Below are positions 1-11,694 of a stretch of DNA of 64,000 nucleotides, piece after piece. Each line of letters begins with the position of its first letter. Position 1 is the first letter of the stretch. The DNA comes from Polytrichum commune. Taxonomy: Eukaryota > Streptophyta > Polytrichopsida > Polytrichales > Polytrichaceae. The notes under the pieces were generated by a model. It was not told the DNA's origin and made no database searches. It saw nothing but the letters and a program-made list of their open reading frames with translations. A program made the translations under genes and the position numbers. The stretch spans positions 23,374,001 through 23,438,000 of the forward strand of contig OX485809.1 in the NCBI GenBank assembly GCA_950295325.1, given 5' to 3'.

Positions 1-149
1 TGGACGAGCAGCGACGAAATGTCTGTGAAGGGGGATTTGTGCAGTCGAAGGAGGTTTCACCCCTAGAACCACTTCAACAAAGAGAGTGAAATTATGAACA
101 TTGAAATGGAGAGACCAAGCAAGCCAAAAAAAAAATGCAAAGATGAAGC

Positions 150-550
150 TACCCTAAATGCATAGACAGACAACAACCAAATTGGAAATGGAGACAGAAT
201 TCTTGCAAAATGGAAATGGAGACGGACAACAAGCAAAATAAAAATGGCTCTAAACCAGCAAGCAAAATCGAAATGGAATCAGAAAGCAACCAAAATGGAA
301 ATGGAGACACCCTTCAAGCAAAATGGAAATGGAGACGGAGAAGAAGCAAAAAAAAATGGCCGTAAACCAGCAAGCAAAATGTAAATGGAAGCAGACAACA
401 CCCAAAAGCGAAATGGAGACAGAATTCAAGCAAATTGAAAATGCAGACGGAGAAGAAGCAAAAAAAAAATGGCCTTAAACCAACAAGCACAATCTAAATG
501 GAAGCAGACAGCACCCAAAAGCGAAATGAAGACATAATTCAAGCAAAAGG
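150..550. repeat. Tandem repeat, about 112-bp unit
   Basis: A purine-rich motif of the form GAGACGGAGAAGAAGC recurs near 219, 332 and 444, each time followed by an A-run, a TAAACCAGCAAGC-like stretch and a GAAGCAGACAACACCC-like stretch. The unit is about 112 bp and there are about 3.5 diverged copies. I see no gene here; reading frames across it are by-products of the repeat. Confidence 0.6.
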
Positions 551-1663
551 GCGGAATGGAAAGATGTAGCAAGAAAGAACTGAAATGGAGAGATGAAGGA
601 AAAGGTGGCTCACCCCTTGTTGCCAGCCCACAACGCCGAATACGACCATGTCCACGAATTTCGCACGCCCAAGGAGCTGGATCAATGGAGGATCTTCGAC
701 AACATGGAGTTTGTGCTTCAAAGCTTCCGGGACCAGCTTCGCAGTTGTCCACGGCACCTGCGGCTTCGTAGTAGAGGTCGCCATGGTTCACTCGAAGTGG
801 ATGCCGAAATGGAACCTTGCCCACACATATCGCCGGGACAAATTGCCCACACAGATTGCCGAGGTAAACTAAACCCTGCTACATATTAAACCCTAAACCC
901 TTAACTCTCCCCTGCTGCCGAAACCACTCGCCGAGGTTGACTCTCCCCTGCTACCGAAACAATCGCCGAGGGTAACTCTCCCTGCTAGTTTTGCTAGATG
1001 GCTTTGCTGGCTTGCTGGCTTTGCAGAAAAAAACTGGTTTGCTGGCTTTTGCTCGCCGAGGCTGAAGGGCAAGGAGGCAGCCACTCAATGGCGAAGAGAC
1101 ACCCCACTCAATGGCGGATCTAATCATACAAGAAACGACGGACACTCTCAACATTGCGGTAGATCTGCTCACCACTCTCACATCAATTTGTCCTGCACTC
1201 AGTTTGAGTGCATCATTGCTATTGAAACCCTAGATGGAGATGTCATCAATCACTCACAATCCAATCTCTCACCTACTAAGCCCCACCTCTCACTAAACCC
1301 TATTCGATCACTGTCAAATCATTGCAAATCAAATAACAAACACAACAATGAGAAAGATTTGGCATTGAGAATGCCGGACCCTAATTCATTACTTGTGTGA
1401 ATGACACACCCGCCCTCTAACCATACACCTAAACTCGAATGACCCTAAACTCTCGAAGTACTTGCGACCTCGAAGGACTCGAGATCTCGAATGACGCCCT
1501 AAACCCTAAGAGGCCACGCCGTCCCGCAAGAACGGGTCATTCCGTCCGCTCATCCATTAGTGACCGGCTGTTCCGGTCACCGTCGACGGGCGGGCAGGGG
1601 AGTTTTTGCAGGAGCTGCCCCCTACAAGTTCGTAGGGGGTACTTTAACGTCCGCCGCCCTCCA
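551..1663. other. Unassigned stretch with telomere-like words
   Basis: No convincing gene. Telomere-like words (TAAACCCTAAACCC) occur near 886-900, and a short direct repeat (CTCTCCCCTGCT...CCGAAACCACTCGCCGAGG) occurs near 905-975. Open frames in 590-890 lack splice sites or similarity that I recognise. Confidence 0.5.
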
Positions 1664-2130
1664 CTTACCGATCATTATAAAGGAATCTATAGAACAAACT
1701 ATTTCAAATGAATGAAAGTAAAAAGGGAAGATGTCAACATGTAACCGGCTGGATTTAGAATCACTAGGGTCTTGACCGACTATATATGCCCACAAACTTC
1801 CCGGGCACTGGCCCTCCGCTTACCGATCATTATAGAGGAATCTATAGAAGAAACTATTTCAAATGAATGAAAGCAAAACGGGGAGATGTCAACATGTAAC
1901 CGGCTGGATTTAGAATCACTAGGGTCTTGACCGACTATATATGCCCACAAACTTCCCGGGCACTGGCCCTCCGCTTACCGATCATTATAGAGGAATCTAT
2001 AGAAGAAACTATTTCAAATGAATGAAAGCAAAACGGGGAGATGTCAACATGTAACCGGCTGGATTTAGAATCACTAGGGTCTTGACCGACTATATATGCC
2101 CACAAACTTCCCGGGCACTGGCCCTCCGCT

Positions 2131-3275
2131 CAGTGTTCAAGATTGAAGCCCTCATATAAGTTTCATTTTGAAGGGCTCTAAAATTTGAGCCCTTCGGTTG
2201 AAGGGCTAGTTCAAATTCAAGACGTCAATTCAGTAATATAGAAATAAAATATAAAAAACTCATATTAAACTTATGCATGATTTATATGGTGCATGCTTCC
2301 AATACAATGTGAAGAATTAAGAATCAACCATCTAACTCCACCTCTTCTAGTGATAATGCCCTACGCTTGTTGGTTCTTGTGCCAATTTTCCAAGATTCAA
2401 AAATACTATCCCAATCCATGAATTCAACTCCTAACCCATTTAGACTAACCCTCATTAAAGCATCTAGTGTGTCAAGGTTGAGTCTAGTTCTCCTTTCACT
2501 CTTAACCCAATTTTGCTTTGAAAAACCACGCTCACAAACAGCAGTGCTAGTTGGGATCACAAGTATGGCTTGCCATAGCGACATCATAGTTGGCCAATTA
2601 ATCATGAACTCCCGGTCATTGCCACAAAAAACCCAAGCTTCTTGCATACTTCGGCGTTCACAAACGGAACATAACATCTCCACGAGCTATAATTGTAAAC
2701 AACAACATTTCAAAGCCTGAATCAGTACCTTATCAATAGCTGGATGGAGCTTGGACTGTGCTTCCTTCCCCTAATGCACTCGCAGCTGCAATTGCACTAA
2801 TTGATGATCCTTTCAGAACCCCACCATCATGCTCCACCACTACCAGTGTGTTGGCCTTCACCCCACAAAAAACATTCATTCGTGATTAGCCTGTGAATTA
2901 CATCACAAACCTTTAAATTTGTAGACCCAAATCAGCACTGATTTCACATTGATTGAATCACATCACACTACAACACTGACTCAATGCTTACCAAAGAAAG
3001 GGTTGGATTCCAATCTTTTGCAAGACCTAAAAAGTTGAATTCCAAGTCAGATCGATGTTGAATGAATCATTTGCTAGGTGTTGAGGTTGTCACTGTAGCG
3101 ACCTCCTCGTCACTGTAGCGCTACAGTGTTGACGGGTGTAAAAATTTTGAGGACGTCAAGTGAAGTTTTCATTTTGAGTTTGGGGTTGCATTTTGAAGGG
3201 CTGTTTTGAGAGAGGTATATTTTGAAGGGCCAAATCGCGTTTGAAGGGCATTGAAGACTTCAATCTTGAACACTG
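2131..3275 (-). mobile_element. Non-autonomous hAT DNA transposon
   Basis: The element starts CAGTGTTCAAGATTGAAG and ends with the inverted complement CTTCAATCTTGAACACTG. It is flanked by a perfect 8-bp direct repeat CCTCCGCT (2123-2130 and 3276-3283), the target-duplication length of hAT elements. It is only 1145 bp long and keeps just the 3' end of a transposase gene, so it is an internal deletion derivative. Subterminal motifs (CACTGTAGCG repeats, 3090-3130; GAAGGGC repeats at both ends) are typical transposase-binding-type repeats. Confidence 0.85.
2324..2683 (-). pseudogene. hAT transposase C-terminal dimerisation fragment
   Basis: An open frame of 119 codons contains the segment LWQAILVIPTSTAVCERGFS followed by a basic NWVKSERRTRLNLDTLDALM stretch. 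This is the signature of the hAT C-terminal dimerisation region (the zinc finger protein 862-like plant and animal hAT relatives). Everything upstream (BED finger, DDE core) is missing, so it cannot be a working transposase. It lies inside an element with matching 8-bp target duplications, which supports the assignment. The minus orientation runs right to left across the element. Confidence 0.75.
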
Positions 3276-3590
3276 CCTCCGCTTACCGATCATTATAGAG
3301 GAATCTATAGAAGAAACTATTTCAAATGAATGAAAGCAAAACGGGAAGATGTCAACATGTAACCGGCTGGATTTAGAATCACTAGGGTCTTGACCGACTA
3401 TATATGCCCACAAACTTCCCAGGCACTGGCCCTCCACTTACCGATCATTATTATAGAGGAATCTATAGAAGAAACTATTTCAAATGAATGAAAGCAAAAC
3501 AGGAAGATGTCAACATGTAACCGGCTGGATTTAGAATCACTAGGGTCTTGACCGACTATGTATGCCCACAAACTTCCCGGGGGTACTATC

Positions 3591-4908
3591 CCCACGATTT
3601 CTTTCTCCCTGCTTGCCTGCTCTTCGCCATCACCGATCCGTTGCGCTCAAGGTGATTCCTTCTCCAGTTGCCTCCCTCCGCTGCCGTTTCAACGAGCCTA
3701 CCCTTTTCCCGTTTGGACACGCGACGCCGTTGCTAGAGCTTACCCTGGGTTGCCATACTCTCATTTGTGTCCTCCCGCAGTTTCTCTTCTCTGATTTCTC
3801 ATCTCCTGCTGACGATTTCTCACGGCCTGGTATTCAGATCGAAGCGGTGCTCGGATTTTGTGAGAGAGCTCAACTGAGGTTGCTGCTCGTTGTGTGGATT
3901 CGATCGAGGCTGTACGTTTGTGTTGCCTTCGTGTGGCTTTCGTGTCTTTGTCGTGTACGGGACGGGGTTAGGAAGCTTGCATATCTATTACCTGCTGCTG
4001 GTACAGTCTACTTTTGTGGTCCTCTCCTTAAGTTACTCATCCTACAGGTGGATGTGATTCGGTGTTCCTTTTTGGCGATTGGGAAACCTTCACTTTGGAC
4101 TCATATAACCTTTGCATTCCTACCCGAATGATTTTGAAACTTGGGAAAAAAAATATTGTGAGCTGCAATTGCTAATTGGATTTGACATTTCTTGGTTCAA
4201 ATCCAGCAGCCAAAAATTGCCATGGAGTTGGAATTGCCCACTTACAACGCTACTTAGTAGTAAGTGCCACGTGGGGTTATTGTATTTGTTTTCCTCACAA
4301 TTGGTGAGGAACGCACATACGGTTTCATGAACGCATATGGCACTTGCCTGTGCTATCCAATCAACAAGATGTTGGTTTTGTGGCGGATGAGGGTTTTGAC
4401 ATAGCTCAAGCTTATCATGACTCTGCAAGGTCCCAAACAATCTCACCAAAGTCAAGTTTATCGGCATCATAACAATATTATTATCCTGCAGCGTAACAAA
4501 ACACCACCGCAACACATGTCCAAACATGTTTGGCCGATGCATCGATTTCCTTATCATCAGGTGCCATCTTTGAGTGCTGAGGAGTTAACTTGCCGCCGCT
4601 GCCTTCGAGCATACTCATATCAAGGAATTGTGTCCGTTGCCTCCGCCTCTAGCCATTCTAGTGTTGCGTCTTTTCGAAGTTGCCGCTTCCTTTCTCTTCT
4701 CTTTGTCAAGCATTTGGTGTCTGGCAACGAAGACAGAAGTCTCCATGGTTGGGATAGCAGTCCTTTGTGTAAATCAGCAGACCTAAACGATCAAACGTGC
4801 TGTACTTACTTAAATTCAATCGTTGCGGAAACAGGTTGCGGTCGAGGAGTGGGAGAAGGAGTCACAAGCTTTTGTTCAGCCAAGTTGAGGAGCGGGCAGG
4901 ACCAAGGG
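3591..4908. other. Unassigned stretch, no clear gene
   Basis: A pyrimidine-rich stretch (3600-3800) and several open frames of up to 189 codons are present. Their translations are low-complexity or lack recognisable domains, and I cannot support a gene. It could be an untranslated leader of an unrecognised transcript. Confidence 0.4.
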
Positions 4909-5199
4909 GGGGCTCCCTAAATACCCCCGACGAGCGTTGCAGGTGTCAGGCTCGGAGGCCAGGTTCGGTGGGGTTCATTTTTTTGGCCCTCCCCGTTTTA
5001 GCCCCTTGGTGACTTTTTTTGGTTTTTTTTTTGCTAAATTTGGATCCTGCGGCCCCAAATTACCCCAGGGAGCCCCTTATGAGATCAAATAAGGCCCCAC
5101 CCAATTAAAAAAATAGGGGGCATGTTTTATCCCAACCCTGCCACCCCCTCCCGAACCTAGCCTCCGAGCCACGCTCGATGGGGGTTTTTAGGCAGATCC
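4909..5199. mobile_element. Mutator-type MITE with 9-bp target duplication
   Basis: A 291-bp element has imperfect terminal inverted repeats of about 55 bp (left CCTAAATACCCCCGACGAGCG; right, complemented, CCTAAAAACCCCCATCGAGCG). It is flanked by the 9-bp direct repeat GACCAAGGG at 4900-4908 and 5200-5208. A 9-bp duplication is the Mutator hallmark. It has no coding capacity. Confidence 0.75.
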
Positions 5200-5604
5200 G
5201 ACCAAGGGTGCGTAGTAAGTCCGATCTCCTCCTTTCTTACAGAGTCATGCATGCGATCTGTCTGTTAGCTTTACTTTCGCCTGTATCGCCACCATAGCCA
5301 GGGTCAACTTAACTTACTCACAAGCTACATTGTCTGAGTTTAGTTCTCTCCATCATTCGACCTCCTCACTACCTTGTTTTCAAGCTAATCTTGAAAGCTG
5401 CCATGCGCACTTTGTTCATGCCTGTTGGCTGGATTTTGAGTGCCCAGCAGTATGTGCAAGCGCACTTCCTCATTTTCTCCACCATATACAGGCGAGGGCC
5501 CTCAAGCTAGTCCATCCCCTCTCTCCGTAATGTCAAGGATTCTGGTAGATGTAGCACTTTCAATAGCCGTGCCATCTATATGTTTCTTAGATATTGAGCA
5601 TATT

Positions 5605-6030
5605 AGGTGATGAACATCAAGTCCCTGTTTAGTGACCCTCACACCCTCTATGCATCATACCTTCGTCGCTTTACTTTGAATCAAGGCATATGGATGTCGA
5701 GGTTTGTGATAAGATGCACACCATCATCCACCTATTTGCTAGATGCTGGACATAGGTGATGAACTTGAGAGTCCCTGTTATTGACCCTCACACCCTCTAT
5801 GCATCATACCTTTGTCACTTTACTTTGAATCAAGGCATATGGATGTCGAGGTTTGTGATAAGATGCACACCATCATCCACCTATTTGCTAGATACTGGAC
5901 ATAGGTGATGAACTTGAGAGTCTCTTTTCATCGACCCTCGCACCAGCTATGCATCGTACCTTGGTTGCTTTATGTTGATTCAGTGCATAGATGTTTTGAG
6001 TCTCTACATATGGATGTAGAGGTTTGCGAT
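5605..6030. repeat. Three tandem copies of a 149-bp unit
   Basis: AGGTGATGAACxT...GACCCTCxCACC...TATGCATC recurs starting at 5605, 5754 and 5903. Copies 1 and 2 are almost identical; copy 3 is diverged. The period is not a multiple of three, so it is not a coding repeat. Confidence 0.8.
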
Positions 6031-8562
6031 GACATGACCCAAATGAGGTTAGAGAGGCTCACCCTCTGTAGCTCCCACTTAATTTATATTTGAGCAAGCC
6101 CTACTTTAGTTCACTTCCTTACATTAGCTCCCACCATCTCATGCACATCAAAGAAGGTAGCCTTACAAACTCTTCAATTATATTGGAAGCATACGAGTAC
6201 TGCAACGAACTGTTGTGAAGACGTACAACCTGGAAGTCCTTAGTTGCCCATAAAGTTGCACTCCTACCTTTTTCATAATACAAATCAGTGTTGAATCAAC
6301 ATAAAACATTTGAATTGATGTTGAATCAACTATTGGGCACATTTTGGAGAACCCCTGTGAAGACATTGAGCCGTGAATAGTATGGAACGACTCTAATTCA
6401 ACATTACATGCTAACCACTTGCATTTGCAATGATCACCTTGACCGACACATAGTCCGGACTCTAGACGAATTTCGCACAAGCTGTGAAGAGCGAATATGG
6501 TAAATTTTAATCCTTTTGGAGGCAGGGAAGAGATTTTTAGAGTAATCAAACTTGGGGCAGGTGTAGACATCTAACAATGTGTATGTTTTGTGTGCAGTGT
6601 GCAATATCTTGGATACATTTCTTGCTTCAACAAATTACCAGATTTTGTGCCACCCAGGCTTCTCCCTCTTGACTTTGTCCCACTTAGATTTTGCACCATC
6701 TGTGGCTGAGCTATTCTTATGCATAATGAACACCGGAAGGATCCGTATCAACGGCTTGGTGCGTAATTCCTCACTTATGCAATGCGGACAAAAAATTGAT
6801 TGCTTGCAATTATCTATACCATCATCTAGAATTGATTCAAGAAATATGTTTCTCTGTTTCAACTACTTTTGATGATTTTTTGCTCTAGTAGACTAGGATG
6901 GATGGAATATTAAAAAAACAAAATGCCTCTTTGCAAAGATTCAACATTCAAGTTTTGTTTAGTTTGTCTGAACATCAATAAGCCCATTGCATTCTGTTTG
7001 GAGGAACTTTAGCTCATTTTTTAGACATGCATTTTCTTAGTTGTGGCAAAGTCTAGGGTTTTGGGTGGGGGAGCTCTTGGGTTAATTTTGATGTAGGCCC
7101 TTATCTATGATCTGCAAGAATGCTAGTGGGTTGAGTTAGAAGTTGATTATGATGACGACTTGAGGGATAGTTCAAGAAGTAATTGGGATTGAAGACGAGG
7201 TGGTTTTCTATCTTCTGAATAGCACATCACTTGTATTCCATCGTATCATGGCAGTTTGAAGTTTCAGTACTCTGGATCTCAAATTTGTGCCACATTAGCA
7301 TTTGAAGATCTTTAATTCATCATTTGACATGGAAACTTGTTGGCCTTGTAACTTGCACTTCATTGACATTCTTGATTGGAGTAGGGCTAGAATTGGCAAT
7401 CTTTAATCACATTTTTAAATCAAGTAATTTACATATTTATATGATGGTAGAGAATATAATGACCAGATTTCTTACTACAATGTACCAATAATGTGAATAT
7501 ATATATTTTTTTAAATTTCTTGAAGAACTTATTGTTTGGTAATAATTCCAGTTTTCATGAGCATGAGTGCAATATATGCAACAAATATCTTATCAACTTG
7601 ATCGTGCATCTTTATTTCATCCAAAGAGTGTTGTAATCTTCAAATTTTGAAGACATTCTAGGCAATTTTATATCTCTCATCTTCATTGTATCCAAAGTCA
7701 ATCTCCATTGAGGATGACGATATTGGGTTGATAATTGGAACAAAAATAGGGGTATTCTTAATCAACTAAAATCATAAATTTGCACATTGAGAATTGTAAC
7801 TTGCAAGAGGTTGCTTGAAGTTTTTGAAAGGGAGGTTGAATGAAGTGTTGCGTCCTAGCACTAGAGGACTTGCATTTGGGTGACCACCCACTTTTAGCAT
7901 CAAGTGGCTTATAAGTCGATGTGGAGGAGTCTACGGGTTACGCTGAGTTGATACCTTTGTCTTATGTTTAATCAACACAAATGTCACAAAGTAGAATTGT
8001 ATTCTTGTATTCGATCTAGAACTCCAATTCTTATCTCAGGGGAACATGGCGTAGTTATTCGTGCAATGCACTTACTCATGTTATGAATGAAGCACTGAAG
8101 TTTATGAAATATACTACAGTTATGTAGTATCAAGTGTATTTAATTTGTACTTCCAAGATTGTTATTAATTGTTACATATTTAAGATTTGGGGATTATGTT
8201 CGGAAAATATTGAATTAAGCATACTAGCCCCTATCTAAATAGTCAAAAAATGTGTGTGCATACGAAACAAAAAGGAGGGTGCCCTTCTTGTGTTTCATAT
8301 GTTGCTAATATAAGAGCACTTGGGGCCAAGACTAACTAAGTTCATATGTTTGCATTTAGTATTGGGTAGAATGACAATTTGTCAATGTAGATTTTGATTA
8401 TGAGTTGTGGAGATTTTTGGTGGTTGTCACTATGACATTTTGTTAAATGGATGTTTGCAGATGGAGTGACCACTTTCATATGCTTGGAACTATGTAGATT
8501 ACCCCTTCTTTGGACATTTGTTGGCGATCGAGACAATATGGTTTTCTAGCAAATATTTCATC
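6031..8562. other. AT-rich intergenic region upstream of the receptor gene
   Basis: I see no supported gene. Frames at 6178-6570 (-) and 6579-6872 (+) have no recognisable domain or conserved splice pattern. The last few hundred bases should hold the promoter and leader of the kinase-NBS-LRR gene, but I could not identify a convincing TATA box. Confidence 0.4.
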
Positions 8563-10197
8563 ATGGCGAAGCTTTTACAATTGTTTTTGGAGCAACTATC
8601 AAGGTTTTGGGCTTTTATTGGCACTTGCTTTATGATGTTTTGGACATGTCGGCAAAGAGGTACCATTCACAAATATGACGTTGGAGGTTTATTGCAATGG
8701 CAGAAGGAAGAAATACGTAGACTTGAAGGGATTTCAAATGGAAATGAAGTATTGAATAAGAAGCAATGTAAACATCTTCTCACCAAGCTTGAAAAAATCG
8801 AAGAATGTGTTCGTAAGATGATCACGTCGAGTAGTGAGGTCCAAGAGTTTGGTGATGCAATTGAGGAGCTATGTTGCATTACACAAAAATTGGGAGTTGT
8901 GATGAGTGAATGCGGAAATCAAAATCGGAGTCAAGCAATCACATTCCAAATAAATAACAAGGAGGCTTTTCGAGAACTTGTGTTTGATTTGAGGTGTTGT
9001 TGGGATGTGATATATGAGATGCATTCAACAAGCCATCTAGGGTCGCATCCTGTCATGTTTACCATTGATCTTGACATGCCCACCTTGAAAGAAATTGAGG
9101 ACGACGAAAAAGTTCTTCAAGAAAGCCTCAATGATGGTAACAACTATGAATGGAGAGAACATTTACGGCAAAGATTGGGGGACTTGCAACTAGAAGGTGG
9201 AGAACTCGACGGTGTGGAGGTTCCAATTGTCACTGATTCATTGAGACCAAAACTTCTTAAACAAATTGGGGAAGGAGCATATGGTGTTGTGTATGAATCA
9301 ATATGGTTGGGTTTTAAATGTGCAACAAAGATTTTGTCAGCTTCAAATGGAATCCAAGATATCTGCAAAGAGGTTGGTATACTAGCAGGCTTGAGCCATC
9401 CGAATCTCATCAAATTCATTTATTGTGGAGTTTGCAAAAAGGGGAATGGTGAAACTCTTGAGAATTTGTATTTGGTGATGGAGTTCATGGACATGAGCTT
9501 GAGTGGCATGTTGAAGAAGCAATCTAAACCGTTATCATATCTTCTTGCAATTGATATTATGCTTCAAATTGCAAGTGGCGTGTGTTATCTTCATGACATG
9601 CATGTTGCTCATCTTGATTTGAAGCCGGACAATGTGCTCATGAGACCCAATGCCGTTGAGGGAAGAAAATTGAATCCTACCCGATTTTTGGTCAAGTTGG
9701 CTGACTATGGTACTTCCAACATTGAGGTTGAAAGCAAAGTTATTGAGGAACAAGAGTGCCACCGTGTTGGTACAACTAAGTATATGGCACCGGAAATAAT
9801 TCAAAAAAACCTCAAACCTCATGCAAGTCTATTTCAAGCTGATGTATGGTCCTTTGCCATGACATGTTCAGAGATTTTGTCACAAATTACTCCATTTGGG
9901 AGCAATTTCGTGGAAACCAAAGACATTTTGGAAAAAATAAAGGAATTTGAGAGGCCAAAATTGCCAATGAATTGTGAAGAGCTTACGAGGTTGATCGAGG
10001 AATGTTGGGTGGAGGATCCTTTACAAAGGTTGACATTTTCGAAAATTTGTGAAAAATTGATTGAATTGAAGAAAATGTTTTTGAGAGGAACATATTCAGC
10101 AAGTCTATATCCCAAGTTTGAAAAGGATGGAGCCTCGTTCCAAAAGATCTCAAGAATAGAGAAAGCAAAGGAGGTCAAGGAGAAACATGCTATAGAG
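8563..10197 (+). CDS. Exon 1: N-terminal protein kinase domain of the receptor
   Basis: I chose the ATG at 8563 (MAKLLQLF) because it opens the frame just before the conserved part. Residues 1-220 are helical and unrecognised. The kinase domain follows: glycine loop GEGAYGVVY, VAIK-lysine equivalent CATKIL, hinge LVMEFM, catalytic loop HLDLKPDNVL, activation motif ADYGTSN in place of DFG, and GTTKYMAPE. Arginine of HRD is replaced by leucine, so it is a non-RD-like kinase as in many immune kinases. The lysine and the catalytic aspartate are present, so activity is possible. The exon ends GAG|GTATGA (donor at 10198); the frame meets a stop three bases into the intron. Confidence 0.85.
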
Positions 10198-10354
10198 GTA
10201 TGAACCATTTTGGTGTTAAAATATTTAATAAAATATTCATATATACATATATATATGAAGCTTGTCATTTTCATTGATTTAGATTAAATGTAGGTGTTTG
10301 AGGGTGTGATTTTGAATGAGATTTATGTTCTTATTGCATGCATTGTTTATGTAG

Positions 10355-11428
10355 GTGAATGAAACAACAATGCAAGTGAACAACATGGTGGTTGGTCTTG
10401 AACGAAACCTTTCAAAAGTCAAGGATCGCCTCAAGAAAGTGAGGATTTTGGGCGTCACTGGCATGGGTGGAATTGGGAAAACTACATTGGCAAATGCCAT
10501 ATATCATGAATTGAAGTCCACATACAATGCATCGTATGTTGCCAAAGACTTGAAGAATAAAAGTGATTCCCTTGGAATTTTATGTGACATGTTAAAAGAT
10601 TTTGAAGAAGATCCTAAAAGCTTGCCAAAAAAATTGGTGGATGCACAAAACATGTTGAAGCAATTTGTGGTTGATAAGAAGGTTCTCATAATATTGGATG
10701 ATATAAGGGATCATCATCAACTAGATGATCTTCTCCGTGAGGATATTTTGAGTGACAACGTGGGCATCACATTGATTATAACAACCCGCCATTGGGACAA
10801 GATTAAACATCGTGTTGGGGAGAATGGCAAAATAGAGGTTGAGACATTGGATGAAAATGCAGCAAAGGAGCTTTTTATCCTTCATCCATGTGGGTCCGGA
10901 GGTTCTTTACCAATTGAATTTCGTGATATAGGAGGCAGGATAGTGGAAGCTTGCAATGGCTTGCCTTTAAGCCTACGAGTATTGGGTGCATTTTTGCGGG
11001 ATAAAAAGAGATTGCGAAGTTGGGAGCGAGCATTACGCAGACTGAAAAGGGGAAGATGTTTGGATGGTAACAAAGAAGTTGAAGACACGAAGCTTTGGAG
11101 CACATTGAAGATAAGCTTTGATGGATTGGAAATGGAAGAAAAAAATATGTTTTTGGACATAGCGTGCTTCTTTTGCAAGGACATGTGGCCTGAAGGCATG
11201 TCAATAAGTAGAGCCTTGCATGTGTGGACCAGGAATGACCTCCCCCCAATGAAATCATTCAATATGTTGATAGAGCGGTCATTGGTAAATGTTGATAGAG
11301 ATGGACACATAGAAATGCATGACCAACTACGTGACATGGGACGAATGATTGTGGAAACGGATGGAGAATACTTGGGCACTTGAGCTTGGAGTGTTGATTT
11401 GATTTCTTCAACCCAATCTATAAGCAAG
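10355..11428 (+). CDS. Exon 2: NB-ARC domain of the receptor, with in-frame TGA
   Basis: The acceptor TTTATGTAG|GTGAATG opens this exon in phase with exon 1. NB-ARC motifs appear in order: P-loop GMGGIGKTTLA, Walker B KVLIILDDI, RNBS-B TLIITTRH, GLPL motif CNGLPLSLRVLG, RNBS-D MFLDIACFF and MHD-type MHDQLRDMGR. The ATP/ADP-binding and switch residues look intact. TGA at 11381-11383 stops translation. The following 45 bp (AWSVDLISSTQSISK) stay in frame up to the donor AAG|GTATGA at 11429. The likely ancestral codon is CGA, a C-to-T change at a CpG, which fits decay of a methylated site. Confidence 0.85.
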
Positions 11429-11694
11429 GTATGAATTGTAATGAACGATCTGTATGACAATGTTTGTTCCATGATGTCTTTGTAAAAGTGTATACAAACA
11501 AAACGAGTAATTTAATATAGATTTTATTGGACGGTTAGTTTCATGTTTATGATGGTCAAGACGTTTCTAATCAATTTAGGTTCTTGTATAGTCTTTGCAA
11601 TAATTTGCTTTATTCCATCTTCTTGCAAAACAATATATGATTCTATTCATACTCTATTTGTTTTGATATCATATTTTGACATCTTGCAAAGCAG

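Larger units (their letters stand above)
1664..3590. repeat. Array of five 155-bp repeats interrupted by a hAT element
   Basis: Units beginning CTTACCGATCATTATA start at 1664, 1819, 1974, then 2129 (interrupted and resuming at 3282), and 3437, giving an exact 155-bp period. Each carries GATGTCAACATGTAACCGG and CACTAGGGTCTTGACCGAC. Copies 2-4 are almost identical, so amplification was recent. The fourth unit is split by the hAT element at 2131-3275. Related single copies occur near 25390, 28830, 42020 and 43790. Confidence 0.85.

Noticed and set aside
150..550. CRISPR-like array
   Set aside because: Units are diverged, contiguous and without unique spacers of fixed length; the context is eukaryotic.
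886..903. Telomere or interstitial telomere array
   Set aside because: Only two imperfect CCCTAAA words, too few to indicate a chromosome end.
3562..4131. Plus-strand frame of 189 codons
   Set aside because: Cys/Leu/Pro-rich translation without domain, overlapping frames in other phases, and adjacent to repeats. It looks like non-coding pyrimidine-rich DNA.
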